Shown here one piece after another: positions 15,351 to 25,300 of a DNA stretch of 64,000 nucleotides (the first letter of the stretch is position 1; each line of letters opens with the position of its first letter). Below the pieces are notes generated by a model. It was not told the DNA's origin and made no database searches. It saw only the letters and a program-made list of their open reading frames with translations. Source of the DNA: Kiritimatiellia bacterium. Its GTDB lineage: Bacteria; Verrucomicrobiota; Kiritimatiellia; CAIQIC01; JAGNIJ01. The stretch spans positions 48,706 to 112,705 of the forward strand of contig JAGNIJ010000007.1 of assembly GCA_018001225.1 (NCBI GenBank). The letters run 5' to 3'. Made by a program: the position numbers and the translations under genes.

Positions 15351-17624
15351 TCATTTCGCGCCTTTCGCGTGTTTCGCAGTTAACTCCTCAAAGAGCTTTT
15401 CCGGCGTGATGGGCAGGTCGCGGAGGCGGAGCCCCGTCGCCGCCTCGATCGCGTTGGCGATCGCCGGCGCAAGGCCGTCCATCGGGAGCTCGCCGACTCC
15501 CTTGGCGCCCGGCGGCGCGTGGTCAAAGGGAAACTCGACGAAGTGCAGGTCCATTTCGGGGACGTCCTGCATCGTCGGGATGATGTACGTCTGCATCCGG
15601 CTGGCGTCGAACCGGCCCTTCTTGCCGATGCCGACTTTTTCCATCACGGAGTAGCCGAGGGCTTGGACCAGGCCGCCCTCGATCTGGCCCTTGGCCAGCA
15701 CGGGATTGACAACCTTGCCGATGTCGTAGAAGGCCGTGATCTTCTTCACGCGGATTTCCAGCGTGCGCGGGTCGACCTCGACCTCGGCGACGTTGCAGCC
15801 CCACGAGTAGCCGGGATAGGAGTCGCCCTTGAAGGTCTTCTGGTCCCACTGCGTGCCCGGCGGCAGGACGAAGAGGTGCTCCACGCGCAGGCGGCCGTTT
15901 TTGTTGAGGTAGGCGGAGGCGATCTCGTCGAACTCCTCGCCCGACGTAATCGGCCGCCCCGCAAATTCTTCCAGCGCCTTTTTCAGCTTGCCCGCGGCGC
16001 CGTAGACGCAGCTGCCGACGACCATGGTCGTGCGCGAGGCGACGGTCGGGCCGCTGTTGGGGACGAGGGCGGTGTCGGGGAAGGGGCAGAGCACGCGGGA
16101 GAGGTCGAGGCCCAGCCCGTCGGCGGCGAGCTGGCTCAAGACGGTCAGCGCGCCCTGGCCCATCTCGGTGGAGCTGACGCGGACGATGCCGCCGGGCCGG
16201 CCGGGCGCGAGCCAGTCGAGGTCCATCGCCGCTCGCGCCTTGATGCGGGCCTCGCCGTCGCCGGTGAAGGCGGCGCCGTGCGCGAAGAAGGAGACGCCGA
16301 TGCCGTACCAGTTCTTCGCGCCGGGCTTTCCGCGGCTGCACTTCTTCCACTGCTCGCCGAACCGGCAGCGCTCGAGCGATTTCTCGAGCACGGCGGGCGA
16401 GCCGACGCTCCACTTCAGCACCTGGCCCGTCGGCGTCGTGTCGCCCTGGACGAGGCAGTTCTTCAACCGGAACTCGTGCGGGGTCATGCCGGCGGCGGCG
16501 GCGAGGGCGTCCACGTGGCTTTCGAGGCCCCAGATGGCCTGCGGCGCGCCGAAGCCGCGGAACGCGCCGGAGGGCACGGTGTTCGTGCGCGCGACGAGGC
16601 CGTTGACGAAGACGTGATCGCAGCGGTAGCCCATCGCCGCGTGCAGGATGCCGCGGTACATGACCACGTCGCTCAAGGTCAGGTACGCGCCGCCGTCGAG
16701 CAGGAAGTCCACGACGATCGCCGCGATCGTCCCGTCCTGGTTCAGCCCGGCCCGGTAGCGGGACCACACCGGGTGCCGCTTGGTCGTGTAGAGGATGTCC
16801 TGGTGCCGGTCATAGACGATCTTCACCGGGCGCTTCGCCTTGAGCGCGAGCAGGGCCACGTAGCCGGCGAGCCACGTCGGGAATTCCTCCTTGCCGCCGA
16901 ACGCGCCGCCGACCGCCGCCTGCTTGACGCGGATCTTCTCCGGCGGCAGGGCGAGGGCCTCGCAGAGCTCGTGGACGATGAAGTAGGGGCACTGCATGCT
17001 GCCGTAGATGAACACGCCGCCGTCCGCGGTCGGCTCGGCGACGAGGCCCTGCGGCTCGATGTAGAGCTGCTCCTGGTGGCCCGCGGTGTATTCCGCCTCG
17101 ACGACCTTGTCGGCGCGGGCGAGCGCGGCCTCCGCGTCGCCCTTGCGGATGGTCTGGCCGCAGAGCTTCACGAGGGCCGGGTCGTTCCGCTTGAACTGGT
17201 CCGCGACCTCCCGCAGCGTCAGGACGGCGGGCAACTCCTCGCAGTCAATCCGCAGGTGCTCCGCGGCCTCCCGGGCGAGCCGCAGCGTGGGCGCGGCGAT
17301 CAGGGCGACCGGCTCGCCCGCGTACAGGAACTCGTCCGACGCGATGACGGGCATCGAGCGGTCGTGGCTGACGATGCAGTTGGGCCCCGGGATGTCCTTC
17401 GCGGTGACCACGACCACGCGCGACCAGTCGAAGGCGGGATCGGGCGTCAGCCCGCGCAGCCGGCCGTGGGGGACGGGCGCGCGGACGACATGGCCGAACC
17501 AGCCGTTCGGAACCGGGAGATCGTCGACATACTGGGCGCGCCCGCGGACCTTGTCCCCGGCGTCCACGCGGGGGATGCCCTGGCCCACCCAGTGAGGGGC
17601 GCGTGTCTGCACGGTCGTCGGCAT
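15351..17624 (-). CDS. Molybdenum hydroxylase molybdopterin-binding (large) subunit, xanthine dehydrogenase type
   Basis: This 757-residue catalytic subunit binds the molybdopterin cofactor and hydroxylates an aromatic or aldehyde-type substrate. It begins with the GQGIPRVDAGDKVRGRAQYV segment typical of the family. Visible motifs are QEQLYIEPQGLVAEP, VGGAFGGKEEFPTW, PSGAFRGFGAPQAIWGLESH and, near the C-terminus, GAKGVGELPMDGLAPAIANA with the catalytic Glu in GVGE. The AFRGFGAPQ loop is the xanthine dehydrogenase type, not the VAYRCSFR loop of CO dehydrogenase. The exact substrate (a purine, N-heterocycle or aldehyde) is not determined. GGAG lies 6 bases before the ATG at 17624. No XdhC-like maturation gene is nearby. 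Confidence 0.92.
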   Translation of the reverse strand: MPTTVQTRAPHWVGQGIPRVDAGDKVRGRAQYVDDLPVPNGWFGHVVRAPVPHGRLRGLTPDPAFDWSRVVVVTAKDIPGPNCIVSHDRSMPVIASDEFLYAGEPVALIAAPTLRLAREAAEHLRIDCEELPAVLTLREVADQFKRNDPALVKLCGQTIRKGDAEAALARADKVVEAEYTAGHQEQLYIEPQGLVAEPTADGGVFIYGSMQCPYFIVHELCEALALPPEKIRVKQAAVGGAFGGKEEFPTWLAGYVALLALKAKRPVKIVYDRHQDILYTTKRHPVWSRYRAGLNQDGTIAAIVVDFLLDGGAYLTLSDVVMYRGILHAAMGYRCDHVFVNGLVARTNTVPSGAFRGFGAPQAIWGLESHVDALAAAAGMTPHEFRLKNCLVQGDTTPTGQVLKWSVGSPAVLEKSLERCRFGEQWKKCSRGKPGAKNWYGIGVSFFAHGAAFTGDGEARIKARAAMDLDWLAPGRPGGIVRVSSTEMGQGALTVLSQLAADGLGLDLSRVLCPFPDTALVPNSGPTVASRTTMVVGSCVYGAAGKLKKALEEFAGRPITSGEEFDEIASAYLNKNGRLRVEHLFVLPPGTQWDQKTFKGDSYPGYSWGCNVAEVEVDPRTLEIRVKKITAFYDIGKVVNPVLAKGQIEGGLVQALGYSVMEKVGIGKKGRFDASRMQTYIIPTMQDVPEMDLHFVEFPFDHAPPGAKGVGELPMDGLAPAIANAIEAATGLRLRDLPITPEKLFEELTAKHAKGAK

Positions 17625-17646
17625 AGGTTGCTCCAACCCATGGAAT

Positions 17647-17994
17647 TTACACGAGCCCGGACGTATTTGAAGCAGAAAAACTCGCGCCCGGCGGGGTCCG
17701 GAAAGTGACACGGCCGTCCCGGCCGTGCCGGGCGCCGGCCGTGACCGGCTTCCGGGGCTTCAACTGCCGGAAGAAGGAAACCAGTCCGAGCAGGGCGCCG
17801 ATCGAGTAGCCGATCGCCCACGGGAGCGACCGCGACTCGAGCCACGCGTACCGGGCTAAAAGGATCGCGACCGGGACGACCGCCGCGCCGGCGAGGGCGC
17901 AGGGCAGGGATCGACCTCTATTGACGAGGCCCCACAGGCTTAGCCCGAGAATGATCAATGCCGCAAGCAGTATGAGGGCGCCGGCTCCATGCAT
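17647..17994 (-). CDS. Small membrane protein of unknown function
   Basis: A 115-residue protein with two or three predicted membrane segments (ALILLAALIILGLSLWGLV near residues 6-24, then LPCALAGAAVVPVAILLARY near residues 30-49, then PWAIGYSIGALLGLVSFF) and a basic, Gly/Arg-rich C-terminal tail. I do not recognise the family. AGGA is placed 6 bases before the ATG at 17994, and the stop is 22 bp upstream of the molybdenum hydroxylase large subunit start, so it may be the first gene of that operon. The hydrophobic pattern and ribosome binding site support it being real; function is unknown. Confidence 0.6.
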   Translation of the reverse strand: MHGAGALILLAALIILGLSLWGLVNRGRSLPCALAGAAVVPVAILLARYAWLESRSLPWAIGYSIGALLGLVSFFRQLKPRKPVTAGARHGRDGRVTFRTPPGASFSASNTSGLV

Positions 17995-18029
17995 GTTATT
18001 TCCTTTGTGTGTTTTTTACCTTGGGTCCG

Positions 18030-19409
18030 TTAAACCGCGGCCGGGACCGGGGCCGTCGCCGGCGCGGCGCGCGCCGGCTCTTTTCGTTTGGCCGGGTCCC
18101 ACCCGCGAATCTTCCACCGGAACGTGCGCCCGTAGTAGGCGAGGTTCACGGCCGCCAGGTAGGGAAGAGAGGCCAGCCCGCCGGGCCGGAACGCGTGTCG
18201 CCACATCCGGCGGACGATGCGCCAGGGACGGTAAAACTGGTGCGTCACCCAGTCGTGCCCCGCCTGCAGGTCCGCGGCCGACATGTTCCGCGGCCGGAAT
18301 ACCGCGTGGTGGAAATCGTAGTGCGACCAGTCGCCGTCCGCGAGCCGGTCCTTCATCATCGCGTACCGGGGCGTCCCGGGCAGGGGCGTGAAGATCGAGG
18401 CCTGGATCACGTCGATCTCCAAGTCGTCCAGCTGTTTCAGCGTGGCGGAAAAGACGTCCGGCGTGTCGCCGTCGAACCCGAACACGATCCCGGCCTCCAC
18501 GGCGATGCCATGGCGGTGCAGTCGGCGTACGGCCTCGCGGTACCCGCTGACGCGGTTGAACGACTTGCTGACGCCGTCGAGGTTGCGGTCCGAAAAGGTC
18601 TCCAATCCCACGAAGACGCCCTTGCAGCCCGCCCGCGCGGCCAGGGCGACCAACTCCGGGTCGTCGGCGATGGCCAGCGTGGCCTGCGTGATCCACCATT
18701 TCCGCAGGGGGACCAGCGCCTGGAACAGGCGGCAGGCGTAGTCGCGGTCCGCCGTGAGGTTGTCGTCGACGAAGATGATGAACTTGCCGGGGATGGCGGA
18801 GACCTCGGCGATCAACTCGTCCACGGGGCGCTGCCGGTGGGTCTTCCGGTTGAACGCGGAGATGGCGCAGAAGTCGCAGCCGTGGGGGCAGCCGCGGGTG
18901 GCCTGCACGGCGTGGGCCGTCGCGTAGCGCCGGCCGTGGAGCAGGTGCCGGGGCGGCGGGCGCAGGCCGCGCAGCGAGTGCAGGGCGTCGGACCGGTAGA
19001 TTCCCCGCAGGCGGCCGGCGCGCGCATCCTCGACCAGGCGGGCCCACAGGCCCTCCGCCTCGCCGGCCAGGACGGCATCCGCGTGCCGGATGGCCTCCTC
19101 GGGGCAGAGGGACGGGTGCATGCCGCCGAGGACCACGGGCACGCCGCGCGCGCGAAACCGGCCCGCGATCTCGTAGGCGCGGGGCGCCAGCGCGGTCATG
19201 CACGTGATGCCCACGAGGTCCGCCTCGGCGTCCCACGGGATGTCCTCGATCTGCTCGTCCACGATGCGGATGTCCACGTCCGCCGGCGTTTCCGCGGCCA
19301 CGCTCAACAGGCTCAACATCGAGAACCGGAACACCCGGCCCCCGAACAACCGGCTCTTCCCGACGCGTGTCCACCGTCCGCTCGCCGGCGCGATCAACAA
19401 CAGTTTCAT
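18030..19409 (-). CDS. B12-binding domain radical SAM protein
   Basis: This 459-residue enzyme combines an N-terminal cobalamin-binding Rossmann-like domain (ADLVGITCMTALAPRAYEIA, then VVLGGMHPSLCPEEA) with a radical SAM barrel whose cluster motif is RGCPHGCDFCA (CxxxCxxC) near residue 180. The segments KFIIFVDDNLTADRDYACRL and GVFVGLETFSDRNL are typical of the BchE/HpnP-like group, and a basic C-terminal region follows (residues 360-459). These enzymes perform methylations or rearrangements of lipids, pigments or other unactivated carbons, but the substrate here is unknown. MKLLLIAPASG at 19409 is the natural start; the frame stays open further upstream without conservation. It is divergent from the sigma-54 activator across an AT-rich gap. 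Confidence 0.88.
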   Translation of the reverse strand: MKLLLIAPASGRWTRVGKSRLFGGRVFRFSMLSLLSVAAETPADVDIRIVDEQIEDIPWDAEADLVGITCMTALAPRAYEIAGRFRARGVPVVLGGMHPSLCPEEAIRHADAVLAGEAEGLWARLVEDARAGRLRGIYRSDALHSLRGLRPPPRHLLHGRRYATAHAVQATRGCPHGCDFCAISAFNRKTHRQRPVDELIAEVSAIPGKFIIFVDDNLTADRDYACRLFQALVPLRKWWITQATLAIADDPELVALAARAGCKGVFVGLETFSDRNLDGVSKSFNRVSGYREAVRRLHRHGIAVEAGIVFGFDGDTPDVFSATLKQLDDLEIDVIQASIFTPLPGTPRYAMMKDRLADGDWSHYDFHHAVFRPRNMSAADLQAGHDWVTHQFYRPWRIVRRMWRHAFRPGGLASLPYLAAVNLAYYGRTFRWKIRGWDPAKRKEPARAAPATAPVPAAV

Positions 19410-19563
19410 GCGATCCCCTTTCCGTGGTTCCCTGTCCGCCTTCCCTCTTAGCAGCAAGCCTGCCAACCGGAAGGGGGGAATTTGTAACATCCTTATAATG
19501 AAGAATTTATTAGATAACCGCGAGGCCATGCCGGGTTTGTATTCATTCGTTTGCATTCATTTT

Positions 19564-19582
19564 ATGTATATGATATATACAT
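19564..19582. promoter_or_regulatory. AT-rich palindrome just upstream of the sigma-54 activator gene
   Basis: ATGTATA and TATACAT form a perfect 7-bp inverted repeat around TGATA, ending 7 bases before the activator start codon, in a locally AT-rich stretch (about 19480-19590) that stands out from the GC-rich surroundings. The position suits an operator, possibly for autoregulation, and the AT-rich stretch probably holds promoters for both divergent genes. No regulator can be assigned from sequence. Confidence 0.4.
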
Positions 19583-19589
19583 TTAATGT

Positions 19590-21062
19590 ATGACAAGTCG
19601 CCTTCACATACCGGCCTCCGATCAGCCGCTGTTCCGGCTGGTGGAGGCGGCCGCGATGGCCAATCCGTTCAGTGACGACCGGTTCGAGGTGGAGCGGCAC
19701 ATCGCCGGCGCCGCGGGCGCGACCGCCGCGCAAGTCCGCGAGCGCGCCATTCAAAGGGTGCGCGAGCGGATGGCGGAGTACGCTCGCCGGGGCCGGGCCG
19801 ATATCCGGCTCTATCCGCGCGGGGACGCGGAGCGGCTCCGGACGGTCATCCTGTTCGACGTGTTCCATCGATACATCCAGGAGATGGACGCGCTGATCGT
19901 GCGGCAGCAGGAAGCGGGCGATATGCCGATCGAGGTGCCCTTCGCGGCGGGTATTCTTCGGGAGATGACCGAGGCCGGGCTGCCCCTCGAGGGCGCGCAG
20001 CACGTCCTGGCGGAGTTCTACCAGTTGCGGCGCGCGTTCTACTTCATCCGCCACGCGGCGCTGGGTTCCAGCCCCTGCATGCAGGCGCTGCGGTGCGAGC
20101 TCTGGACCAACGTGTTCACGCACGATTTCCACCTGTACGATCGCTTCCTGTGGAACCGCATGGAGGATTTTTCGACGCTGCTCCTGGGCGAGACGGGCAC
20201 GGGCAAGGGCATGGCGGCGCGGGCCATCGGGTGTTCGGGGTTCATCCCCTACGACCCCGCGAAGGGGCGTTTCGCCTGCAGCTTCACCCGGACGTTCATC
20301 TCGCTCAACCTGTCGCAGTTCCCGCCGTCGCTGATCGAGTCGGAGCTGTTCGGCCATCGCAAGGGGGCCTTCACCGGGGCGATCGAGGAGCACCCGGGCA
20401 TGCTGGCGCGGTGCAGCCCGCACGGGGCCATCTTCCTGGACGAGATCGGGGACGTGGACGCGCCCATCCAGATCAAGCTGCTGCAGGTCCTCCAGGAGCG
20501 GACCTTTTCGCCCGTCGGCAGCCACGAGAAGAAGCGGTTCCAGGGCCGGGTCATCGCGGCGACGAATAAGCCCCTGGATCAACTTCGGCGCAGCGGGCGG
20601 TTCCGCGACGACTTCTACTACCGGCTCTGCTCCGACCAGATCATCTTGCCGCCGTTGGCGCAGCGCCTGCGCGAGAACCCGGCGGAACTGGGCGACCTGG
20701 TCGGCGCCATCCTCCGGCGATTGTGCGGCGAGGACTTCGCCGAGCTGAAGGCCGTTGTCCTGGACGCCCTGGAAAAAAGCCCCGGGAGGGACTACGCGTG
20801 GCCCGGCAACGTGCGCGAACTGGAGCAGGCGACGCGGCGGATCCTGCTCAAGGCCGGCTACGAGGGCGACGCGAAACGCGCGGACGGCGGCGCGGAGGCC
20901 GAACTCCTGGAAGGAATCCGCGCCGGGACCGCGGACGCGGCCGCGCTGCTCGCCGGGTACTGCAAGGTCCTCTACGAGCGGCACGGCACCTACGAGGAAG
21001 TGGCGCGGCGCACGGGCTTGGACTGGCGCACGGCGAAGAAGCATATCGCCGCGGGCCCGTGA
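19590..21062 (+). CDS. Sigma-54-dependent transcriptional activator with unrecognised N-terminal domain
   Basis: This 490-residue protein has a central AAA+ domain of the bacterial enhancer-binding type. Walker A is LLLGETGTGKGMAARAIG near residue 197, the sigma-54 contact loop is HRKGAFTGAIEEHPG, Walker B is HGAIFLDEIGDVDAP, and the arginine-finger region is GRFRDDFYYRLCSD. A short C-terminal helix-turn-helix (YEEVARRTGLDWRTAKKHIA) follows. The N-terminal 170 residues contain no response-regulator receiver, GAF or PAS domain that I can see, so the input signal is unknown. It would remodel RNA polymerase-sigma-54 at target promoters. No Shine-Dalgarno sequence is obvious before the ATG at 19590; an internal ATG at residue 23 is an alternative start. 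Confidence 0.88.
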   Translation: MTSRLHIPASDQPLFRLVEAAAMANPFSDDRFEVERHIAGAAGATAAQVRERAIQRVRERMAEYARRGRADIRLYPRGDAERLRTVILFDVFHRYIQEMDALIVRQQEAGDMPIEVPFAAGILREMTEAGLPLEGAQHVLAEFYQLRRAFYFIRHAALGSSPCMQALRCELWTNVFTHDFHLYDRFLWNRMEDFSTLLLGETGTGKGMAARAIGCSGFIPYDPAKGRFACSFTRTFISLNLSQFPPSLIESELFGHRKGAFTGAIEEHPGMLARCSPHGAIFLDEIGDVDAPIQIKLLQVLQERTFSPVGSHEKKRFQGRVIAATNKPLDQLRRSGRFRDDFYYRLCSDQIILPPLAQRLRENPAELGDLVGAILRRLCGEDFAELKAVVLDALEKSPGRDYAWPGNVRELEQATRRILLKAGYEGDAKRADGGAEAELLEGIRAGTADAAALLAGYCKVLYERHGTYEEVARRTGLDWRTAKKHIAAGP

Positions 21063-21078
21063 GGGCGCGGCGCCCAGG

Positions 21079-21282
21079 ATCCGCGCGTAAGGATGGCGTT
21101 CACTCGGACATTCCCTGCGCACGCCGCCGTCGTTGCGGCTCGCGTGGACGCTCGCCCTCCAGAACGCTTTCTGTGCGAAGCGGATAGATTTCCCGCCTGG
21201 AGGGCGAGCGTCCCCGCGAGCCATGACAGCAAAGGAGAACCCGGGTGGAATCGCGCAGGGTCGGAGGTCGTTACGCGCGGAT
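21079..21282. mobile_element. MITE-like element, 204 bp, copy 1
   Basis: The element lies between the sigma-54 activator stop and the lipoprotein start. Its ends are perfect 12-bp terminal inverted repeats (ATCCGCGCGTAA at 21079-21090 and TTACGCGCGGAT at 21271-21282). Inside is a long hairpin with 26-base arms (21137-21162 and 21197-21222, one mismatch) around a 34-base loop. The whole length aligns, in reverse orientation, with 46128-46330, including the loop and both flanks. It encodes no transposase, so if mobile it would need one supplied elsewhere in the genome. Confidence 0.7.
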
Positions 21283-21337
21283 TCGCTGGCGCACATCGGG
21301 CTTGTCCTGCGGGACGGGGGTATGGCATCGTGCGGCC

Positions 21338-22309
21338 ATGTTCAAACCTTCACTCCTGGTCGCGGCCGGCGTACTGATCGCGGCGGGCTGTCGCTCGCCG
21401 CAGGTGGGCGAAATCCGCCCGATGACCGACGGGGAACTGCGCGCCGTCTTTTCCCGCGCGCAGGACCCGCGGCGGTTCTGGATCACGGTCTACGGCTCGG
21501 AGGAGGGCGCGGTTTTTGCCAACGCCAACCGCCTGCACCCGGAGCAGGTGGTCGCCCTGCCGTTCGCCGGCGGGAAGAGCCGGCCGGACTGGCCCCTGGT
21601 CAGCGTGCAGTCGACCACCAAGGAGTCCTTCCTGGCCCTCGTGGACACGAGTTCGCGGGACAGTTGGGGGGCGCCCGACGTCGTGCTGGGCCTGCGCGGC
21701 GCACCGCTGGGCCCGCCGGCCTACGAGGCCGCGCCCGAGCACGTCCTGGAGCCGGTCAAGGGCTACGCCTGCGTGATCCCGACGATCCGGTACGACCTCA
21801 TGCAGATGGAAAACGTCGTCGTGTACCTGCGCGCCGCCCGCGGGCCGCTGGGCTACCTGGCGCGCCGGGACGAGAAAAAGACGCCGCCGGTCCTGGTGTT
21901 CGGCATGGCCTGGATCAACGTGTTCTCCTTCGTCCAGCTCAACTACCCGGAGCAGCTCGTGTTCCTCTCCTCCACGTCGGCCTACGGGCCGTCCGCCGAG
22001 CAGTTGCTCGCCGAGGTGCCGCTGAAGACCGTGCGCGGGGCGCTGGCCGTGGAGGGCCTCGTGGACGGCGAGCCCGCGACGCTGATCCTCGATTCGGCCG
22101 GCGATTTCGAGCTGGCGATGACCGAGCCGCCGGCCGAGCCCGTCCGGGTGAGCGTGGGCGACCTGGTCTTCCCCCGCGCGAAGGCCGTGGCCTCCCGCGA
22201 GCACGCGCTGGGCCTGCCGGACTACCCGCGGATCGGCGCGAAATGGCTGGCGAAGTACAAGGTCACCATCGCCCCGAAGGCGAAGGTCGTCTACTTCGAG
22301 CGGCCGTGA
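21338..22309 (+). CDS. Putative lipoprotein of unknown function
   Basis: This 323-residue protein starts MFKPSLLVAAGVLIAAGC, a short signal sequence ending in a lipobox with Cys18, so it is probably a lipid-anchored envelope protein. I do not recognise the mature domain. It has repeated beta-strand-like segments such as RRFWITVYGSEEGAVFANAN and LVVSVQST-like hydrophobic stretches, and a C-terminal LGLPDYPRIGAKWLAKYKVT segment that recalls the end of an aspartyl-protease-like fold, but no active-site DTG or DSG pair is convincing. The ATG at 21338 is chosen because it begins the signal sequence; the frame is open upstream into the repeat element. It converges on the large amylase gene. Confidence 0.72.
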   Translation: MFKPSLLVAAGVLIAAGCRSPQVGEIRPMTDGELRAVFSRAQDPRRFWITVYGSEEGAVFANANRLHPEQVVALPFAGGKSRPDWPLVSVQSTTKESFLALVDTSSRDSWGAPDVVLGLRGAPLGPPAYEAAPEHVLEPVKGYACVIPTIRYDLMQMENVVVYLRAARGPLGYLARRDEKKTPPVLVFGMAWINVFSFVQLNYPEQLVFLSSTSAYGPSAEQLLAEVPLKTVRGALAVEGLVDGEPATLILDSAGDFELAMTEPPAEPVRVSVGDLVFPRAKAVASREHALGLPDYPRIGAKWLAKYKVTIAPKAKVVYFERP

Positions 22310-22315
22310 ACTGGA

Positions 22316-22336
22316 GCCGGGATCGCCGATCCCGGC
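22316..22336. terminator. Hairpin between convergent lipoprotein and amylase genes
   Basis: A perfect 9-bp stem (GCCGGGATC and GATCCCGGC) with a 3-base loop sits in the 31-bp gap between the two stop codons. It has no T tract. Placement between convergent genes supports a bidirectional terminator. Confidence 0.5.
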
Positions 22337-22340
22337 CACA

Positions 22341-25300
22341 TCACGGCTCGGTCACGCCGATCTTGTAGAACCGGTTGGTCGCCAGGTTCGGATGCGGCGA
22401 GGTCTGGGTGCCGTCGTCCGTCCACTCGTACAGCGCGCCGGTCCCCGCGACGCCCCCCGGGGTGGCGTTGGACCATGACTGGTTCAGCAGGCCGGTGTTG
22501 TTGTAGTAGATGTAGTAGGTCCGTCCGTTGGCCGTGTCGAACCGCACGATGAACCCGTTGGCGGCCCGCGCGGTCGAGGCGACCGCGAAAAAGTCGTCCT
22601 CATCCTTCGGATCGGTGTCGGCGACCTGCTCCTGCCAGTCCAGCAGGGCGTCTCCATCCCAGTTGCTGTCCTCGTCGGCGGTGGTCAGGTTGCCGAAGTT
22701 ATCGAGTTCCCACTGGTCCGGGATGCCGTCGCCGTCGCTGTCCGTGTCGCCGGTGTCCTGGACCGAGAAGCCCATCGAGAAGGAGAAGACGTTGGTCCCC
22801 CAGATCTCGACCTGGTGGGTCTGGGCCTGGTTGCGCATGTTGATGGTGAACACGGCGTTGCTGCCCGGGAGATCGTCCACGGCCAGCAGGTTGAACGCGG
22901 TATTGTGCCCGGCGTCGCCGTAGCCGAGTTTCGCCTCGACGGTCTTGCCGCCGCCGAGGTTGGCGAGGGTCATGACGCCGCCGGAATGCTCCTCCACGCC
23001 GAGGGTGTTCTGGCCCTGGCGGAGCAGGTTGTCGAGGTTGGGCGAGAAGCCGTGGCGGATATAGAGCACGCCGCCGTTGAGCGTGTTGGTCACGTTGTAG
23101 GACACCTGGAACAGGTTGGTCGCCGGGTTCAGGGTGATGGTCTTCCGGATCTTGCCGTCGGCGGACGCCATGCGCCAGCCGTTGGTCCAGTACGTGAAGG
23201 TGTAGAGCTGGTTGACGTAGTTCGTCGTGCCCGGCCACCAGTCCTTGAGGCCGGAGGTCCGGTACCCGAGGGTCGTCCCGTTGGTCATCACGTGCCCGGT
23301 GCCCTCGACCTCGGTCTCGACGCCCGCGTAGCTGACGGGATTGCCCAGCACCTGGCGCACGGCGCCGTCGGACGGGTCGCGCGCGAACGCGACGGTCATG
23401 CGTCCGCCGATCCGCTCGAAGACCGCGTAGAGGCGGTCGTTGTACAGCACGTACTCGTTCTCGCCGTCGAGGTCCACGTCGGCCTGCGCCGCCTGCGGGG
23501 TGGTGACGCCGGCGGCGATGGCGGCCCAGTCGTCCACCTCCTCGTACAGGGCGGCGAACCGGGTCTGGGCCTGGGCGGTCTTCGCGAAGTCGATCAGCGT
23601 GAGGTAGCTTTCCGAGGGATAGAGGTACTCGCCCGTGCTCCACCGGCGCAGGTCGTTGTTGTCCTCGTTGTGGAAGGCCGTCTCGAAGACCGAGGCATGG
23701 ATCACCGCGCGGGCCAGGCGGGCGATGTTCGTGTCCGCGATGGACTCGACCTGCGCCCACGCGCTGCTGACCACGCCGCCGAAGTAGAGCATGCCGTAGG
23801 CCTGGGAGACGTTCGTGCCGGGCCGGATCTCGAAGACCTTGTTCTGCAGGCCCTCGCGCTTGGTGGCCTCTCCGACGTACCAGTTGTCGTAGTCGCCGCG
23901 GGTGGCATGGTTGATCCAGTCGTGGCTCTGCTTGGAGAGCGACGGCGAGCCGCGATCCAGCTTCCACCAGGCATTGCCGACGTCGTCGCCGTCGGTATCG
24001 ATCGCGCCGGACAGGATCTCCTCCAGGCCGACCAGCTGGATCCACGGCCGGTTGGCGATCCAGCGGATGTTGCGGTCGTACGCGTCCGCGTCGTCGTTGT
24101 CGCTGAAATCCTCCCAGTTGCTGAAGATCGTCGTCACGCGCTGCTGGTCGCCGCGGGCGCGCCGGTTGAACAGCGCGCGCAGGGACAGGCTCAAGCCGCT
24201 GTCGGAGTTCGAGAACCGGTAGCTCGTGGGCAGGTTGTTGATGACGAAGCAGTCCACGTTGCCGATGCGGTTGATGCTGTAGCCGTTGTCGCCCATCGAG
24301 TCCGTGCGCCCGAACCAGTAGTACAGGTGCGTGTCCTGGTCGAGCACCGTCGCGCGGAAGCCGGCGTTGGTGATCTTGGCGAGCGTGTCGTCGTCGAGCA
24401 CGCGCTCGGGCGTCCAGAACACGCTGTTGGTGCCGAAGCTCGCGCCGTAGATTTCCCCGAGGTACTCCGAGGCCAGCCGGATGTTGTCGGCGTTGAACTC
24501 CTTTGTGAAGTACGGGAGGATGTGGTCGGAGAAGGTGCTGCCGAGCATCCAGACCACGTTGGTTTCCACGAGGCGGCGGACGGTCTCGTTGAGCGTCGGC
24601 CCGTCGCGCCACAGCGGGCTGGCGTTGGTGTCCACGCGCGCCCACTGGAGGGAGGCCGCCAGCGTCGGCGTGACGTGCAGGTTGAGCGCCTCGCCGAAGA
24701 CCTCGTGCGTCAGCAGCGGCCGATGGTAGCCGGCGCCGTCGCCGGTATTGACCAGCAACTGGGCGACGTGGCCGGGCTGGTTGTGCTGGTTGCCGTGGAT
24801 GACGATCGCCGCCTTGGCGCGGCCGGCCCGGACCGTGCCGGGGATCCAGTTGTACAGCACGCTGTTCGCGCCGCTCAAGCCGGCCTGGGCGTCCCAGTAG
24901 TCCTCGGCGATGTAGTCGTTCCAGATCGCGTCGCGGATGTCGCTGCGCCCGCCGATGTCGCCCGCGCCGACGGGGCTGTTCTGCGTGCCGTCGCGCGTCG
25001 AGTAGACCTGGAAGTTGAGCGAGGCCATGCTGCCGTTCCAGCCGATCGCCGTCAGGGCGGTCCGGCTGATCGAGAACTCGACGGCGTCCAGCTCGTGGTT
25101 GTAGTAGGAGCCGACGAAGTGCTGGGGCTGGGCCTGCACGCCGCCGTAGGTGAACAGGTCCTCGGCGAAGGTGCTCGTATTCTGGCCGGGATTGGTATCG
25201 ACGTACACGGTTCCGGCCGACGAATCGTAGAGGGCCACGACCGCCTCCCAGCGCATCTCGGTCAGCGTGTCCACGTCGTCCGGCAGCTTGCGCTCGCCGA

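Noticed and set aside
15351..17624. Carbon monoxide dehydrogenase large subunit
   Set aside because: The CO dehydrogenase active-site loop (VAYRCSFR) is missing and AFRGFGAPQ of the xanthine dehydrogenase type is present.
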